A model generated the notes under the pieces. The model saw nothing but the letters and a program-made list of their open reading frames with translations. It made no database searches and had not been told where the DNA came from. Below are positions 1 through 8,888 of a stretch of 64,000 nucleotides of DNA, one piece after another. Made by a program: the position numbers and the translations under genes. The DNA is taken from NCBI RefSeq assembly GCF_039535095.1, contig NZ_BAAAWN010000001.1, forward strand, positions 3,286,001 to 3,350,000. The letters are read 5' to 3'. Numbering within the stretch: position 1 is the stretch's first letter; each line of letters starts with the position of its first letter. The stretch is from Arthrobacter ramosus (GTDB lineage Bacteria > Actinomycetota > Actinomycetes > Actinomycetales > Micrococcaceae).

Positions 1-959
1 GCGGCGATGACCTGGGCGTTGAGGTGGACGGATTCGACGAGGGCTGCGGTGACTTCGTCCCGTGGGTGGCGGACGTCGATCCACATGTCGACCCGGGAGG
101 CGATGACGTTAGTGCCTCCCGGGACCGGATGCAGGCGGCCCACGGTCGCGCGGGCGTCCTTGTAGTTCCTGGCGGTGTCCCGGATGCTGATCATGATTTT
201 GGCGGCGGCGATCATCGGGTCTTTCCGGTCCTTCATGAGGGTGGTTCCGGCGTGGTTGCCTTGCCCGTACACGGAGAGCTTCCACCGGCCGTGGCCCAGG
301 ATGGAGGAACCGATCGCCACCGGCTTGCCCAGATCAGCGAGGCCCCTCCCCTGTTCGACGTGGAGTTCAACGAACAGGCCTAGCTGCTGGAGGGTTTTGT
401 GGTCTGCGCCGATGAACCGGGGGTCTTGTCCGTTGGCCGCCGCGACGTCGGCGTAGGTGTTGCCGTCGGCGTCTTTGAGGTTGCGGGCCTTGTCCGGATC
501 GAGGGCTCCGGTGAGGAGTCGGGAACCCAGGCAGGCGACGCCGAAGCGGGAGCCTTCCTCTTCGGGGAAGACTGCGATGGCCAGGGGGCGGCGCGGCCGG
601 ATGCCGCGCGTCTTGAGGAGGTCGACGGCGACGAGGGCCGAAGCGACGCCCAGGGGGCCGTCGTACTCACCGCCGCCGGGAACGGAGTCGAGGTGGCTGC
701 CGGTGATGACGGCGTCCTTCCGGGTGCCGGTGGCGGTGTCCCACCAGGCCCAGATGATGCCGTTGTGGTCGGTGGTGACGTCCAGGCCGCGCCGGGCCGC
801 CTGTTCGATGAACCAGCTCCGCAACTCGGTCTCAGCGGCCGAAAAAACCGGTCGGGAGTATCCGCCGCGGTGCGGGTCTGTCCCGACGCGGGAGATGTCC
901 CGCATGAGGCCGGTTACGGTTACGGTGCCGGTTGCCGCTTTGCTCGCCGAGGAAGTCAA
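1..959 (-). CDS. M20-family amidohydrolase (allantoate / N-carbamoyl-amino-acid hydrolase type), C-terminus off window
   Basis: The reading frame enters from the right and leaves at the left window edge, so about 320 residues of a roughly 410-residue family are visible. Two metal-site motifs are plain: GSHLDSVPGGGEYDGPLG (His and Asp ligands) and FPEEEGSRFG (catalytic Glu pair), followed by HVEQGR. An N-terminal GGYSRPVF stretch is typical of the hydantoinase/carbamoylase group that hydrolyses allantoate, ureidoglycolate or N-carbamoyl amino acids with Zn or Mn. No ATG gives the usual N-terminus; TTG at 959, with GGA a few bases upstream, keeps the segment before LMRDISRVG, while ATG at 905 would cut into it. 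It is the last visible gene of the minus-strand methylated-amine unit, 58 bp after the FAD oxidase. The exact substrate cannot be read; a role in N-recycling is inferred from context. Confidence 0.85.
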   Translation of the reverse strand, partial: MTSSASKAATGTVTVTGLMRDISRVGTDPHRGGYSRPVFSAAETELRSWFIEQAARRGLDVTTDHNGIIWAWWDTATGTRKDAVITGSHLDSVPGGGEYDGPLGVASALVAVDLLKTRGIRPRRPLAIAVFPEEEGSRFGVACLGSRLLTGALDPDKARNLKDADGNTYADVAAANGQDPRFIGADHKTLQQLGLFVELHVEQGRGLADLGKPVAIGSSILGHGRWKLSVYGQGNHAGTTLMKDRKDPMIAAAKIMISIRDTARNYKDARATVGRLHPVPGGTNVIASRVDMWIDVRHPRDEVTAALVESVHLNAQVIA

Positions 960-1017
960 GGCCTTGTCCGTTTCTGTAGGAGTATTTTCTGGGCCCGGTC
1001 AGCTGGTGCTGAACGGG

Positions 1018-2157
1018 TCAGCCGGCGCTCACCTTCGCGGTCGCCTGACGGAACCGGCCCGGGACGTCGCCGGTCCTGGTGGCCAGGTCGGCCGCCCATT
1101 GCCCGATCAGCGGCGCGAATTTCGCACCATGCCCCGAACAGGGGGACACGATGGTGAGGCCGCCGGTCCGGTCGATGAGGAAGTCCTCGTTCGGGGTATT
1201 GGTGAACAGGCAGGTCGTTTCCGCGTATGGCTCGGGGTCCAGGCCAGGCAAGTACTTCCGGACGTAGTCCACGACGCGCTGTCGGTTGACCGGGTCCACC
1301 AGGCCGGTTTGGGCAGCGGCTGACGGGATGAATTTGCCGCCGTTGTATTCGGCGACCTTCTGTCCGGCGAAGCCGGCATCCCGACCTCCGGGCAGCCCGT
1401 ATGTCTGGATGTCCGCGCCCTTATGGATGAACGTGGGCCATGGACCGTCGTCGGAACGGTAGGGGAAGTGGTAGGCCTGCTCCTGCCGGACGGCGAACTC
1501 CGGTAGCCGGGCAAGGAACCCCGCCGGAAGCGGCAACTGTCCCAGCAATGACGGCAGCCAGCCGCCCGCGCCGATGATGACGTTTCCGGCGTCGCGCGTT
1601 TCCCAACCGTCGGAAACCACACGGTAGCCGGATCGCCGCTTTTCCACGCGCGAGACGTTCCAGCCGGTCAGCAGTCGGGCGCCGCGCTTCACTGCCTGTT
1701 CGATCATGGCGTTGACTGCACTCTCGGCGTCGATCACGCCTGCGCCGGGGTGCCACAGGACGGCGGTGTCGAAGGCGATGTGCGGCCAGCGTGCTCTTGC
1801 CTCGGCGGCGCTGAGGAGTTCGTGCTCGACGCCGGTCTCGGCGAGGATCCGGGCGAGCTGCTCCGGTTGCCGCTCGGGGCCGTAGTCCACCGCCCCGTAG
1901 GGCGTGATCAGTTCCAGCCCGCTGGCCCGGTCCAATTCGTCCCACAGGGACTTGGATTCAATGACCGCCCGGGTGTAGAACTCGTCCGGGTAGGCGTAGC
2001 GGAAGATCCGGGCGGACCCATGGGAACTGCCGTCGTGGCTGGCCGGTTGAGTGCGTTCCAGGATCGTGACGTCATGGCCGCGGGCGGCCAGCTGCCAGGC
2101 GGTGGCGGCGCCGGCCAGGCCGGCCCCGACCACAACGAATTCAGAGGATTCCGGCAT
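1018..2157 (-). CDS. Monomeric FAD-dependent N-methyl amine oxidase (sarcosine oxidase / MSOX family)
   Basis: A 379-residue protein with a Rossmann dinucleotide site at the N-terminus (VVGAGLAGAATAWQLAARG) and the C-terminal SGHG-K signature of the DAO/MSOX family. A cysteine in TTCLFTNTPNEDFLID lies where monomeric sarcosine oxidase and N-methyltryptophan oxidase attach FAD covalently, so covalent flavin is likely. These enzymes oxidise secondary N-methyl amino acids to formaldehyde, H2O2 and the free amino acid. The start ATG overlaps the stop of the preceding synthase subunit by one base (TAATG), so the two are translationally coupled. With mgsABC and gmaS next to it, N-methylglutamate is the likely substrate (inference); in proteobacteria this step is usually done by the multisubunit dehydrogenase MgdABCD. 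Sarcosine remains possible. Confidence 0.85.
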   Translation of the reverse strand: MPESSEFVVVGAGLAGAATAWQLAARGHDVTILERTQPASHDGSSHGSARIFRYAYPDEFYTRAVIESKSLWDELDRASGLELITPYGAVDYGPERQPEQLARILAETGVEHELLSAAEARARWPHIAFDTAVLWHPGAGVIDAESAVNAMIEQAVKRGARLLTGWNVSRVEKRRSGYRVVSDGWETRDAGNVIIGAGGWLPSLLGQLPLPAGFLARLPEFAVRQEQAYHFPYRSDDGPWPTFIHKGADIQTYGLPGGRDAGFAGQKVAEYNGGKFIPSAAAQTGLVDPVNRQRVVDYVRKYLPGLDPEPYAETTCLFTNTPNEDFLIDRTGGLTIVSPCSGHGAKFAPLIGQWAADLATRTGDVPGRFRQATAKVSAG

Positions 2158-3530
2158 TACTTGGCTCCGGGGATCCAGTTGGTGCCGGCCAAGGGAACGC
2201 GTGCCATGGCGGAGGCCTCGATGGTGAGGGCCACGAGGTCTTCGGGTTCGAGGTTGTGCAGGTGGGATTTGCCGCAGGCCCGGGCGATCGTCTGGGCTTC
2301 CATCGTCAGGACGCGCAGGTAGTTGGCCAGTCGCCGACCACCGGCAACGGGGTCCAGCCGGGAGGAGAGCCCGGGGTCCTGGGTGGTGATGCCGGCGGGG
2401 TCGCGTCCGTCCTGGAAGTCGTCGTAGAAGCCCGCCGCCGATCCCAGGGCGGCGTATTCGGCGGCGTAGCGGGGGTCGTTGTCCCCCAGCGCGATAAGTG
2501 CGGCGGTGCCGATGGCAACGGCGTCGGCACCCAGGGCCATGGCCTTCGCGACGTCGGCGCCGGTGCGGATGCCTCCGGAAACGATGAGCTGCACCTTGCG
2601 GTGCAGGCCGAGTTCCTGAAGCGCCTGGACGGCCTGCGGGATGGCGGCCAGGGTGGGGATCCCGACGTTTTCGATGAAGACCTGCTGCGTGGCGGCGGTG
2701 CCGCCCTGCATTCCATCGACGACGACGACGTCGGCTCCGGCCTTCACGGCCAGGGCGGTGTCGTAGTACGGCCGGGACGCGCCGATCTTGACATAGATCG
2801 GGGTTTTCCAGTCGGTAATTTCGCGGAGTTCGCCGATCTTGATTTCCAGGTCGTCCGGTCCCGTCCAGTCGGGGTGACGGCTGGCGGAACGCTGGTCGAT
2901 GCCCACCGGCAGGGTACGCATGCCGGCGACGCGCTCGGTGATCTTCTGGCCCAGCAGCATGCCGCCGCCGCCGGGCTTCGCGCCCTGGCCGAGCACGATT
3001 TCGATCGCGTCGGCCTTGCGCAGATCGTCCGGGTTCATGCCATACCGGGAGGGCAGGTACTGGTAGACGAGGTGCTTGGACTGGCCGCGCTCCTCGGGTG
3101 TCATGCCGCCGTCGCCCGTTGTTGTGGAGGTTCCCACCTCGCTGGCGCCGCGCCCCAGGGCCTCCTTGGCGTTGGCCGACAACGCGCCGAAGCTCATGCC
3201 GGCGATGGTGACCGGGGTCTGCAGGTGCAGCGGCCGGGAGGCATGGCGGTCGCCGAGGACGACGTCGGTGTCGCACTTTTCGCGGTAGCCCTCCAGAGGG
3301 TAGCGGGACATGGAGGCACCGAGGAACAGCAGGTCATCGAAGTGCGGAACCTTGCGCTTCGCGCCCCAGCCGCGGATGTCGTAGACGCCGGTGGCGGCGG
3401 CGCGCTGGATGTCGGAGATGGTTGCGCGGTCGAAGGTGGCGGATTCGCGCAGGCCAAGCTCTTCCGTGTGCTGGGCGGGGATGCTTGGGGCGGGGAGGAC
3501 GGTGTCCTGGGGCGGTGAGGTGATGGTCAT
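2157..3530 (-). CDS. mgsC: FMN-binding glutamate synthase-like subunit of N-methylglutamate synthase (MgsC/GlxD)
   Basis: 457 residues matching the FMN-binding synthase domain of GltB: a glycine-rich GQGAKPGGGGMLLG stretch, KIGASRPYYDTALAVKAGAD and VSGGIRTGADVAKAMALGAD barrel strands, and the C-terminal MEAQTIARACGKSH segment. It would combine the ammonia or methylamine-derived group with 2-oxoglutarate. The segment before GITTQDP, where glutamate synthases carry a three-cysteine [3Fe-4S] site, has no cysteine at all (GSAAGFYDDFQDGRDPAGI). The gene lies between the GXGXG subunit (11 bp upstream) and the FAD oxidase (1-bp overlap). GlxD is the same family and cannot be excluded; the neighbouring tmm/dmm/gmaS genes favour N-methylglutamate synthase. 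Confidence 0.85.
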   Translation of the reverse strand: MTITSPPQDTVLPAPSIPAQHTEELGLRESATFDRATISDIQRAAATGVYDIRGWGAKRKVPHFDDLLFLGASMSRYPLEGYREKCDTDVVLGDRHASRPLHLQTPVTIAGMSFGALSANAKEALGRGASEVGTSTTTGDGGMTPEERGQSKHLVYQYLPSRYGMNPDDLRKADAIEIVLGQGAKPGGGGMLLGQKITERVAGMRTLPVGIDQRSASRHPDWTGPDDLEIKIGELREITDWKTPIYVKIGASRPYYDTALAVKAGADVVVVDGMQGGTAATQQVFIENVGIPTLAAIPQAVQALQELGLHRKVQLIVSGGIRTGADVAKAMALGADAVAIGTAALIALGDNDPRYAAEYAALGSAAGFYDDFQDGRDPAGITTQDPGLSSRLDPVAGGRRLANYLRVLTMEAQTIARACGKSHLHNLEPEDLVALTIEASAMARVPLAGTNWIPGAK

Positions 3531-3541
3531 GGGAGTGTCCT

Positions 3542-4282
3542 TTAGTACGAGGCCGAGTTGTGGACGCTGAAGTGGTAGAGGTTCCGTGCCGAGCCGTAGC
3601 GTTTGAAGTCCGCAGGGTTGTCGGTGCGGCCGGCGGCGGTGAGCAGCCCTTCGAGTTCCTCAAGGTGTTCGGCTTCCATCGGCTTTTCGATGCAGTCCGC
3701 ACCCAGGGACGCCACGGTTCCCTTGACGTAGATCCGGGCTTCGTAGATGGAGTCGCCCAGCGCATCACCGGCGTCCCCGCAGACCACCAGCCGGCCGGCC
3801 TGCGCCATGAACGCCGACATGTGGCCGATGTTCCCGCCGACCACGATGTCCACGCCCTTCATGGAGATCCCGCAACGGGCCCCGGCGTTGCCGTCGATCA
3901 CCACGAGCCCGCCGTGACCGGTGGCCGCCGCCGACTGGGAGGTGTCGCCTCGCACGTGCACCTTTCCGGACATGATGTTCTCCGCAAGTCCGACGCCGGC
4001 ATTTCCGGTGATGGTCACCTCGCCTTTTTGGTGCATCCCGGCCGCGTAATAGCCGGCGTGGCCCTTGATGGTGACGCTGATGTCCGCATCGATGCCGACA
4101 GCAAGGCTGTGCTTTCCGCCGGGGTTGGCGACGGTCCAGACCTGGCCGTCGATGGCGTTGTGCAGGGCCTGGTTCAGGTCCCGCACCGGGCTGTCGTTAA
4201 GGTCAACGCTGAAGGAGTCAACCACGGCAATTTGCTGCGCTGCTGCCGGGGTGAGGGTTTCGGGGGCTGTCAGAGTGACCAT
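3542..4282 (-). CDS. mgsB: GXGXG-domain subunit of N-methylglutamate synthase (MgsB/GlxC)
   Basis: A 246-residue protein made of a right-handed beta-helix with recurring glycine motifs (GHAGYYAAG, GNAGVGLAENIMSG, GNAGARCGISMKG, GNIGHMSAFMAQAG, GDAGDALGDSI), the fold of the GltB C-terminal domain that in split synthases is a separate structural subunit. It presumably forms part of the ammonia tunnel between the amidotransferase and the FMN subunit. Its ATG overlaps the end of the amidotransferase gene by 13 bp, and the FMN subunit follows after 11 bp, so the three parts are one translational unit. GlxC is the alternative name for the same family. Confidence 0.85.
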   Translation of the reverse strand: MVTLTAPETLTPAAAQQIAVVDSFSVDLNDSPVRDLNQALHNAIDGQVWTVANPGGKHSLAVGIDADISVTIKGHAGYYAAGMHQKGEVTITGNAGVGLAENIMSGKVHVRGDTSQSAAATGHGGLVVIDGNAGARCGISMKGVDIVVGGNIGHMSAFMAQAGRLVVCGDAGDALGDSIYEARIYVKGTVASLGADCIEKPMEAEHLEELEGLLTAAGRTDNPADFKRYGSARNLYHFSVHNSASY

Positions 4283-5178
4283 GTGTAGACCTTTCCGGGT
4301 TCCGGTTCAAAGATGCGGGCTGTTTCGATGCCGGGCAGGGATGCCAGGGCACGGTATTCGGACGCCATGGCCACGTAGTCGTCGGTCTCGGCGATGATGG
4401 CGGGCTTGCATGCGATCGGGTCCCGGACCACGGCCATGCTGTCTGCGGTGGTGACCACGAGGGTGTAGAAGCCGTCGAAGACCTTGCCGAGGTTGGTCAG
4501 CGCCGTTTCCAGGTCGTCGCCCTGCTGCAGGCGTGAGGCGATGTAGCGGGCGCCGACTTCGGTGTCGTTGTCCGAATCGAACACCACCCCTTCGCGTTTG
4601 AGCTCCCGCCGGATGGTGGCGTGGTTGGAGAAGGACCCGTTGTGGACCAGGCACAGGTCATCTGCCACCGAGAAGGGGTGGGACCCGCCGGCCGTGACGG
4701 CGGACTCGGTGGCCATGCGGGTGTGGGACAGGCCCTGGCTTCCGGCCATGTCCTCCAACCCGTGCTCGGCGGCGATGTCCATCGGGTGGCCCACGCTCTT
4801 CATGACGGCCACGTGCTCGCCGCGGCCGGTGATGGTGGAATCCGGGAGGGTTTCGCGCACGGCCTTCACCAGCAAATCAGTGCCGACGGCGGCGCTGACC
4901 AGGGTGGTGTCGCCGACCACCCTGACGTCCGGGGCCGCGGACGGGGACAGCAGGTTTTCCAGTGATGCGGCGATCTCACCGAGCGGCAGGCGCTGGCTCT
5001 TGCCCAGGAGGCTGAGGGTGGAAGTTCCTTCCGAGACGAGGCCAGGGGTGTCGTAGACGGCCAGGCCGGCGGAGTCCGGTCCGCGATCCACGATCTGGCA
5101 CATCATGGAGGACAGGAGACTGCCCATCTGGGGGTGTAGCGAGGGGTTGCGCAGCTGCAGCGCGGCAATTCCGCACAT
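4270..5178 (-). CDS. mgsA: Class II glutamine amidotransferase subunit of N-methylglutamate synthase (MgsA/GlxB)
   Basis: 302 residues starting MCGIAALQ, so Cys2 becomes the N-terminal nucleophile after Met removal, as in class II (Ntn) glutaminases. Further family marks are IVDRGPDSAG, SHTRMATESAV and LVHNGSFSNH. The domain releases nitrogen from glutamine or, in the N-methylglutamate pathway, methylamine from gamma-glutamylmethylamide, and passes it to the FMN subunit. It follows the gmaS-like gene by 28 bp and overlaps mgsB by 13 bp. GlxB is the alternative family name; the ligase upstream supports the methylamine role by inference. Confidence 0.87.
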   Translation of the reverse strand: MCGIAALQLRNPSLHPQMGSLLSSMMCQIVDRGPDSAGLAVYDTPGLVSEGTSTLSLLGKSQRLPLGEIAASLENLLSPSAAPDVRVVGDTTLVSAAVGTDLLVKAVRETLPDSTITGRGEHVAVMKSVGHPMDIAAEHGLEDMAGSQGLSHTRMATESAVTAGGSHPFSVADDLCLVHNGSFSNHATIRRELKREGVVFDSDNDTEVGARYIASRLQQGDDLETALTNLGKVFDGFYTLVVTTADSMAVVRDPIACKPAIIAETDDYVAMASEYRALASLPGIETARIFEPEPGKVYTWSL

Positions 5179-5206
5179 TTTGGTGTCCTTTGCTAGGTCG
5201 GAGTTC

Positions 5207-6595
5207 TCAGATCGAAGTCAGGTAGGTGCGGATTTCCCAGTCGCTGACCTGGTTGTGCCAGGCCAGGAACTCTTCTTCCTTGGCGTCCGCGTAGTACTCG
5301 CCGATCGCCTCGTCTCCGCTGAGGCTGGCGAGGATGACGGGGTCCCGGCGCAGTGCCTCGACGGCGTGCAGGAGCGTCGCGGGAAGAAGATGGGCGCCCT
5401 CGCGTGCTTCACCGGGTCCGCATGGTGCGCCTGGGTCGCTTCCCTTCGTGACGCCGTCGAGTCCTGCTTCGATGGCCGTGGCGATGGCCAGGTACGGGTT
5501 GGCGGAGCCGTCCCCGGAACGGAGCTCTATCCGTTTTTCGTCCGGGACCCGGATCATGTGGGTGCGGTCGTTGCCCCCGAACGAGGCCTTGCGCGGTGAC
5601 CAGGTCGCTCCGGAGGAACTGGTGGTGGCGCCCGATCGCTTGTAGGAGTTGACCGTCGGGGCGAGGAACGCCTGAAGGGCCGGCGCATGCTCCAGGATGC
5701 CCCCGATGAACGAATACGCGAGGTCCGAGAGCCCAAGTCCCCTGCCGCCGTCGTCCGCACTATCGTCGTCCCCGGGAAACAGCGCGTCAGCTCCGGACCA
5801 CAGGGACAGGTGGAAGTGCAGGCCGGTGCCGGTCCGGTCGGTGAACGGCTTGGGCATGAACGTAGCCGTCATGCCGCGCTGTTCGGCAAGGATGTTCAGG
5901 ATGTAGCGCAGGGTGACCACACGGTCCGCCGTGGTGAGTGCGTCGGCGTAGTTGAAGTTCTGTTCGAACTGCCCGGCGGCGTCCTCGTGGTCGTTGGCGT
6001 AATTGCCCCAACCCAGGCCATTCATCGCCTCCGAGATGGAGGTCAAGTGCTCATACATGCGGGTGACGCCCCGGGCGTCATAGCAAGGACGCGGCGAATC
6101 ATCGCGGGCGTCGGCAGTGCTCAAGGAGCCATCGGGGTTCTTGTTGACGAGGAAGTACTCGACTTCCGCGCCCACCTTGGCCTGCATCCCTTTCCCGGCC
6201 AGACGGGCCAGCGTGTTTTTCAGGATGACGCGTGGGGCATAGGGCCACGGCTTCCCGTCAACGTGCGGGTCGCAGTGGATGATCGCCAGGCCCTCTTTGA
6301 TGAACGGCACGGGCGTGAAGGAGGTGAGGTCGGGTACTGCGATGAGGTCCGAATCCTGCGGCTTCTGCCCGATCAGCCCTGCGGCGTAGCCGGCAAATCC
6401 CATCGCGCCGGCTTCGAGCTCGTCCGCGGCTTCGACCGGAACCAGCTTGGCGCACGGTTTGCCGGTCATGTCCACGAACGTCGCCAACAGGAACCGCACG
6501 TCATGGGCCTTCGCGATGTCCGCGAGGGAGATCCGTCCGGCCTCGGCCGGCACCGATTGCCCGGTTTGTACTTCAGGGGTTGCGACACTTGTCAT
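5207..6595 (-). CDS. gmaS: Glutamine synthetase-like gamma-glutamylmethylamide synthetase (GmaS / GlnT type)
   Basis: 462 residues with the glutamine-synthetase fold: GAEVEYFLV (metal ligands), NDHEDAAGQFEQNF, the GTGLHFHLSLW ATP-site motif, NSYKRSG, and ELRSGDGSANPYLAIA near the end. GlnT-like enzymes use ATP to couple glutamate to ammonia or small amines; GmaS makes gamma-glutamylmethylamide from methylamine. The start at 6595 is chosen for AGGA eight bases upstream and because earlier starts add a low-quality extension. It is the first gene of the minus-strand unit with mgsABC and the FAD oxidase. Assignment to methylamine rather than ethylamine, ethanolamine or ammonia rests on the cluster and is not proven by the sequence. 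Confidence 0.82.
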   Translation of the reverse strand: MTSVATPEVQTGQSVPAEAGRISLADIAKAHDVRFLLATFVDMTGKPCAKLVPVEAADELEAGAMGFAGYAAGLIGQKPQDSDLIAVPDLTSFTPVPFIKEGLAIIHCDPHVDGKPWPYAPRVILKNTLARLAGKGMQAKVGAEVEYFLVNKNPDGSLSTADARDDSPRPCYDARGVTRMYEHLTSISEAMNGLGWGNYANDHEDAAGQFEQNFNYADALTTADRVVTLRYILNILAEQRGMTATFMPKPFTDRTGTGLHFHLSLWSGADALFPGDDDSADDGGRGLGLSDLAYSFIGGILEHAPALQAFLAPTVNSYKRSGATTSSSGATWSPRKASFGGNDRTHMIRVPDEKRIELRSGDGSANPYLAIATAIEAGLDGVTKGSDPGAPCGPGEAREGAHLLPATLLHAVEALRRDPVILASLSGDEAIGEYYADAKEEEFLAWHNQVSDWEIRTYLTSI

Positions 6596-6629
6596 CGGAA
6601 CTGTCCTGTTCAAATTGGAGTTACCTAAT

Positions 6630-6654
6630 GGGAAACGCTGTTGAACCACAGTAG
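6630..6654. promoter_or_regulatory. Candidate regulator site upstream of gmaS
   Basis: The stretch holds GGGAAACGC (6630-6638) followed by GTTGAACCACAGTAG (6640-6654). The first resembles GTGAAACGC at 8695-8703; the second matches GTTTCACCACAGTAA at 13163-13177 at 11 of 15 positions. All three lie upstream of transcription units of the same pathway, which suggests one regulator. Not a proven site. Confidence 0.35.
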
Positions 6655-6780
6655 TCAGAGTGATGTTACAGCGGCTCTCCAAGGACGTTAAATCCGTGTT
6701 TCGCGTATGCCATGGACGCATCACCCGGCCGCTCTTGCCAGAGACGTCACCGGCAAAGGACGCAGTTATGTGCCTCACGC

Positions 6781-6849
6781 GCTCAGCAGCCAGGCCCTCG
6801 TTCGGTTAAGGACCCGGCTGCTGAGCTGTTGAGCTGTTGAGCTGTTGAG
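6781..6849. terminator. Hairpin with tandem octamer between gmaS and the APC permease
   Basis: GCTCAGCAGCC (6781-6791) pairs perfectly with GGCTGCTGAGC (6816-6826) across a 24-base loop, just downstream of the permease stop codon. The right arm runs into GAGCTGTT repeated three times plus GAG (6823-6849). There is no clear T-run on the minus strand, so it may end transcription inefficiently or only protect the 3' end. Confidence 0.4.
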
Positions 6850-6873
6850 TGATTCTGCCCCTGCGAACTACCT

Positions 6874-8409
6874 TTAGACGCCTGCCTTTTCCTGGACGAG
6901 GGAGAACGCCGCGGCGTCGGTCGCGGGAATCGCATCGGCTGCCGGCGCGGTTCCGCGGAGGTAGGGTTTCTTCCACCGCATGTAGAGCAGGCCGGTTCCG
7001 ACCACTAGCGCTGAACTCAGCAACGTCAGCCAGTTCTGCCACCACGGCCCGTCCGGAGTACGAGGCCATGCCATGTTGATCATCCCGGTCACCCCCCAAG
7101 CCAGTGCCAACACGTTTACGGGCACTCCCCATTTGCCCAGCTTGAACTGGCCGCCCGGCTTCCAGCCTTTGAGTCGTGCCCGGAGGGCCGCAAGGACGAC
7201 CATTTGGAATGCGAGGTAGATTCCCATCGTCGCGAACGACATGATGGCCATCAGCCCCTCTTCAGAGAATTTCGAAAGGAGCACGATCAAAGCAGGCGCG
7301 ATTCCGGCCAGAAGCAGCGCGAACGGCGGGACTCTGCGGCTCTTGCTGAACCTCGTCCACAGACCGCTCAGCGGCAACATCCGGTCGCGGCCCATGGCAT
7401 AGGTCAGGCGGCTCGTCGCCGCCTGGAAGCTTAGCAGGCAGGAGATGAAGGAGATCATGACGACGGCGAGCACCACTTTGACTCCGACGACACCGAAGGC
7501 GGATGAGAGGACAGAGTGGACCGGGTCCGCGTCCGCGCCGGACATGACGGCACCGAAGTCCGGAACGGCAAGCAGTAGCGAGAGGCATACGAACATGGAG
7601 GCCGCTCCCCCGATGTAGATAGTCACCCGCATGGCCTTGGGAATGGTTGTCCCGGGATTCTTGACTTCCTCCGCCACATCGCCACAGGCCTCGAAGCCGT
7701 AATACTGGAAAATTCCGATCAAACCGGCTGCGGCAAATGCGGCGAAGTACCCATCGCCTCCGCCTGCACCGAATGTCTGGAAAATCACCGAGATGTCCTG
7801 GTTTCGGGAGGCGATCAGCAGCCAGCTGCCGACGACGATCGCCCCGCCGAGCTCGGCGATCAGGCCGATCATCGCCACGGTGTTGAGGATCTTGGTCCCG
7901 CAGAGGTTCAGCGCGGTCGAGATAGCGATCAGGACGATTGCCGCCGCGATGGTTGTGTCTACGCCGGGTTCGAATCCAAAGAGGTCCGCCACGTACGGAC
8001 CGGCTCCGTAACCCACGGTGGCAATGCTCGTCAGCAGGGCGAAGAGATAGATCCATCCGCTCATCCAGCCCCACTTGCGGCCCCAGAGGCGTCGCGACCA
8101 AGGATAGATACCACCGGCCACGGGGTAGCTGGAGACTACCTCGCTAAAGACCTGGGCCACGAGGAACTGGCCGGCGCCCACGATAAGAAGCGACCAGATC
8201 ATGGGCGGCCCTCCGATGCCGAGGGAGCTGGCGAACAGGGTGTAGATGCCGACGACGGGTGACAGGTAGGTGAAGCCGAGGGACACGTTGCCCCAGAACG
8301 TTACGTCGCGCTCGAACTTCGTTTCGTAGGAGTAGCCGAGTTCGCTGAGATGCTCGGCGTCCCCGTCCGTCTCAGGAGAAGGGGGACGGGGGGTTGTGAT
8401 CGTAGTCAT
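6874..8409 (-). CDS. APC-family amino acid / amine permease
   Basis: 511 residues with about twelve hydrophobic segments and the N-terminal layout of the amino acid-polyamine-organocation family: FWGNVSLGFTYLSPVVGIYT, then SYPVAGGIYPWSRRLWGRKW in the first loop, and YGFEACGDVAEEVKNPGTTI after the fifth or sixth helix. It would import an amino acid or small amine by proton symport. The start at 8409 is supported by AAGGAG seven bases upstream; an upstream in-frame extension lacks this. The gene is the minus-strand partner of the divergent region before the tmm unit, so uptake of a methylated amine or pathway amino acid is plausible but inferred. Confidence 0.85.
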   Translation of the reverse strand: MTTITTPRPPSPETDGDAEHLSELGYSYETKFERDVTFWGNVSLGFTYLSPVVGIYTLFASSLGIGGPPMIWSLLIVGAGQFLVAQVFSEVVSSYPVAGGIYPWSRRLWGRKWGWMSGWIYLFALLTSIATVGYGAGPYVADLFGFEPGVDTTIAAAIVLIAISTALNLCGTKILNTVAMIGLIAELGGAIVVGSWLLIASRNQDISVIFQTFGAGGGDGYFAAFAAAGLIGIFQYYGFEACGDVAEEVKNPGTTIPKAMRVTIYIGGAASMFVCLSLLLAVPDFGAVMSGADADPVHSVLSSAFGVVGVKVVLAVVMISFISCLLSFQAATSRLTYAMGRDRMLPLSGLWTRFSKSRRVPPFALLLAGIAPALIVLLSKFSEEGLMAIMSFATMGIYLAFQMVVLAALRARLKGWKPGGQFKLGKWGVPVNVLALAWGVTGMINMAWPRTPDGPWWQNWLTLLSSALVVGTGLLYMRWKKPYLRGTAPAADAIPATDAAAFSLVQEKAGV

Positions 8410-8888
8410 TGCACTCCTTGGATCAAGGGAACTAAGAGTTGAAATGCAGGTTGGGAAAGGTGCAAGGCCCGATTCTTCATCGGCCGCGAATATCTCGTTT
8501 CGCGAGGGCCGGACAGTTGCCTGAGTGGCTCGATATGGTTTTTCGGATGACAACTGATATGAAACCATTGTGACTGGCAGTGAACCTGCGGTGGGTTTCA
8601 GGGTTGTAAATTTCATGTTGCCTTCCGCTACGACGCCGGGCGAAAGAGCGATGGCCAGTGAGGCAGCGCGGGATGAGAGCTTCAAGGCCTCAGGGTGAAA
8701 CGCAGACTTAACACGGACGAAACCCATCACAGTCCACTGTGGGTAATCATTGTTTCACAGGGCTAAATCAGTGCCGCGAAGCCACCTTGTGGCAGGCCAA
8801 CGATTGGCCGGAACCCTTCCAGCTCTCATCAAGATTCCCGTGGCACGGCTGTGCCCGACGCGGGGCAAGACCGGCAGGAGCTACACGG
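8410..8888. promoter_or_regulatory. Divergent intergenic region of the methylated-amine locus
   Basis: 479 bp without a supported gene between the permease and the plus-strand unit. Visible elements are GTGAAAC (8695-8701) and its mirror image GTTTCAC (8752-8758), and a perfect inverted repeat CACAGT-CC-ACTGTG (8728-8741). GTTTCAC recurs in the palindrome before the cupin gene at 13154-13169. A short in-frame extension of the next gene to 8739 exists but has no ribosome site. Confidence 0.4.

Noticed and set aside
1018..3276. A 752-codon frame spanning mgsC and the FAD oxidase, read as one fusion protein
   Set aside because: The upstream part is the wrong frame of mgsC; the oxidase starts at 2157 where the family N-terminus begins.
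6823..6849. Tandem GAGCTGTT repeats as a regulator-binding array
   Set aside because: They lie downstream of the permease, not in a promoter; slippage is simpler.
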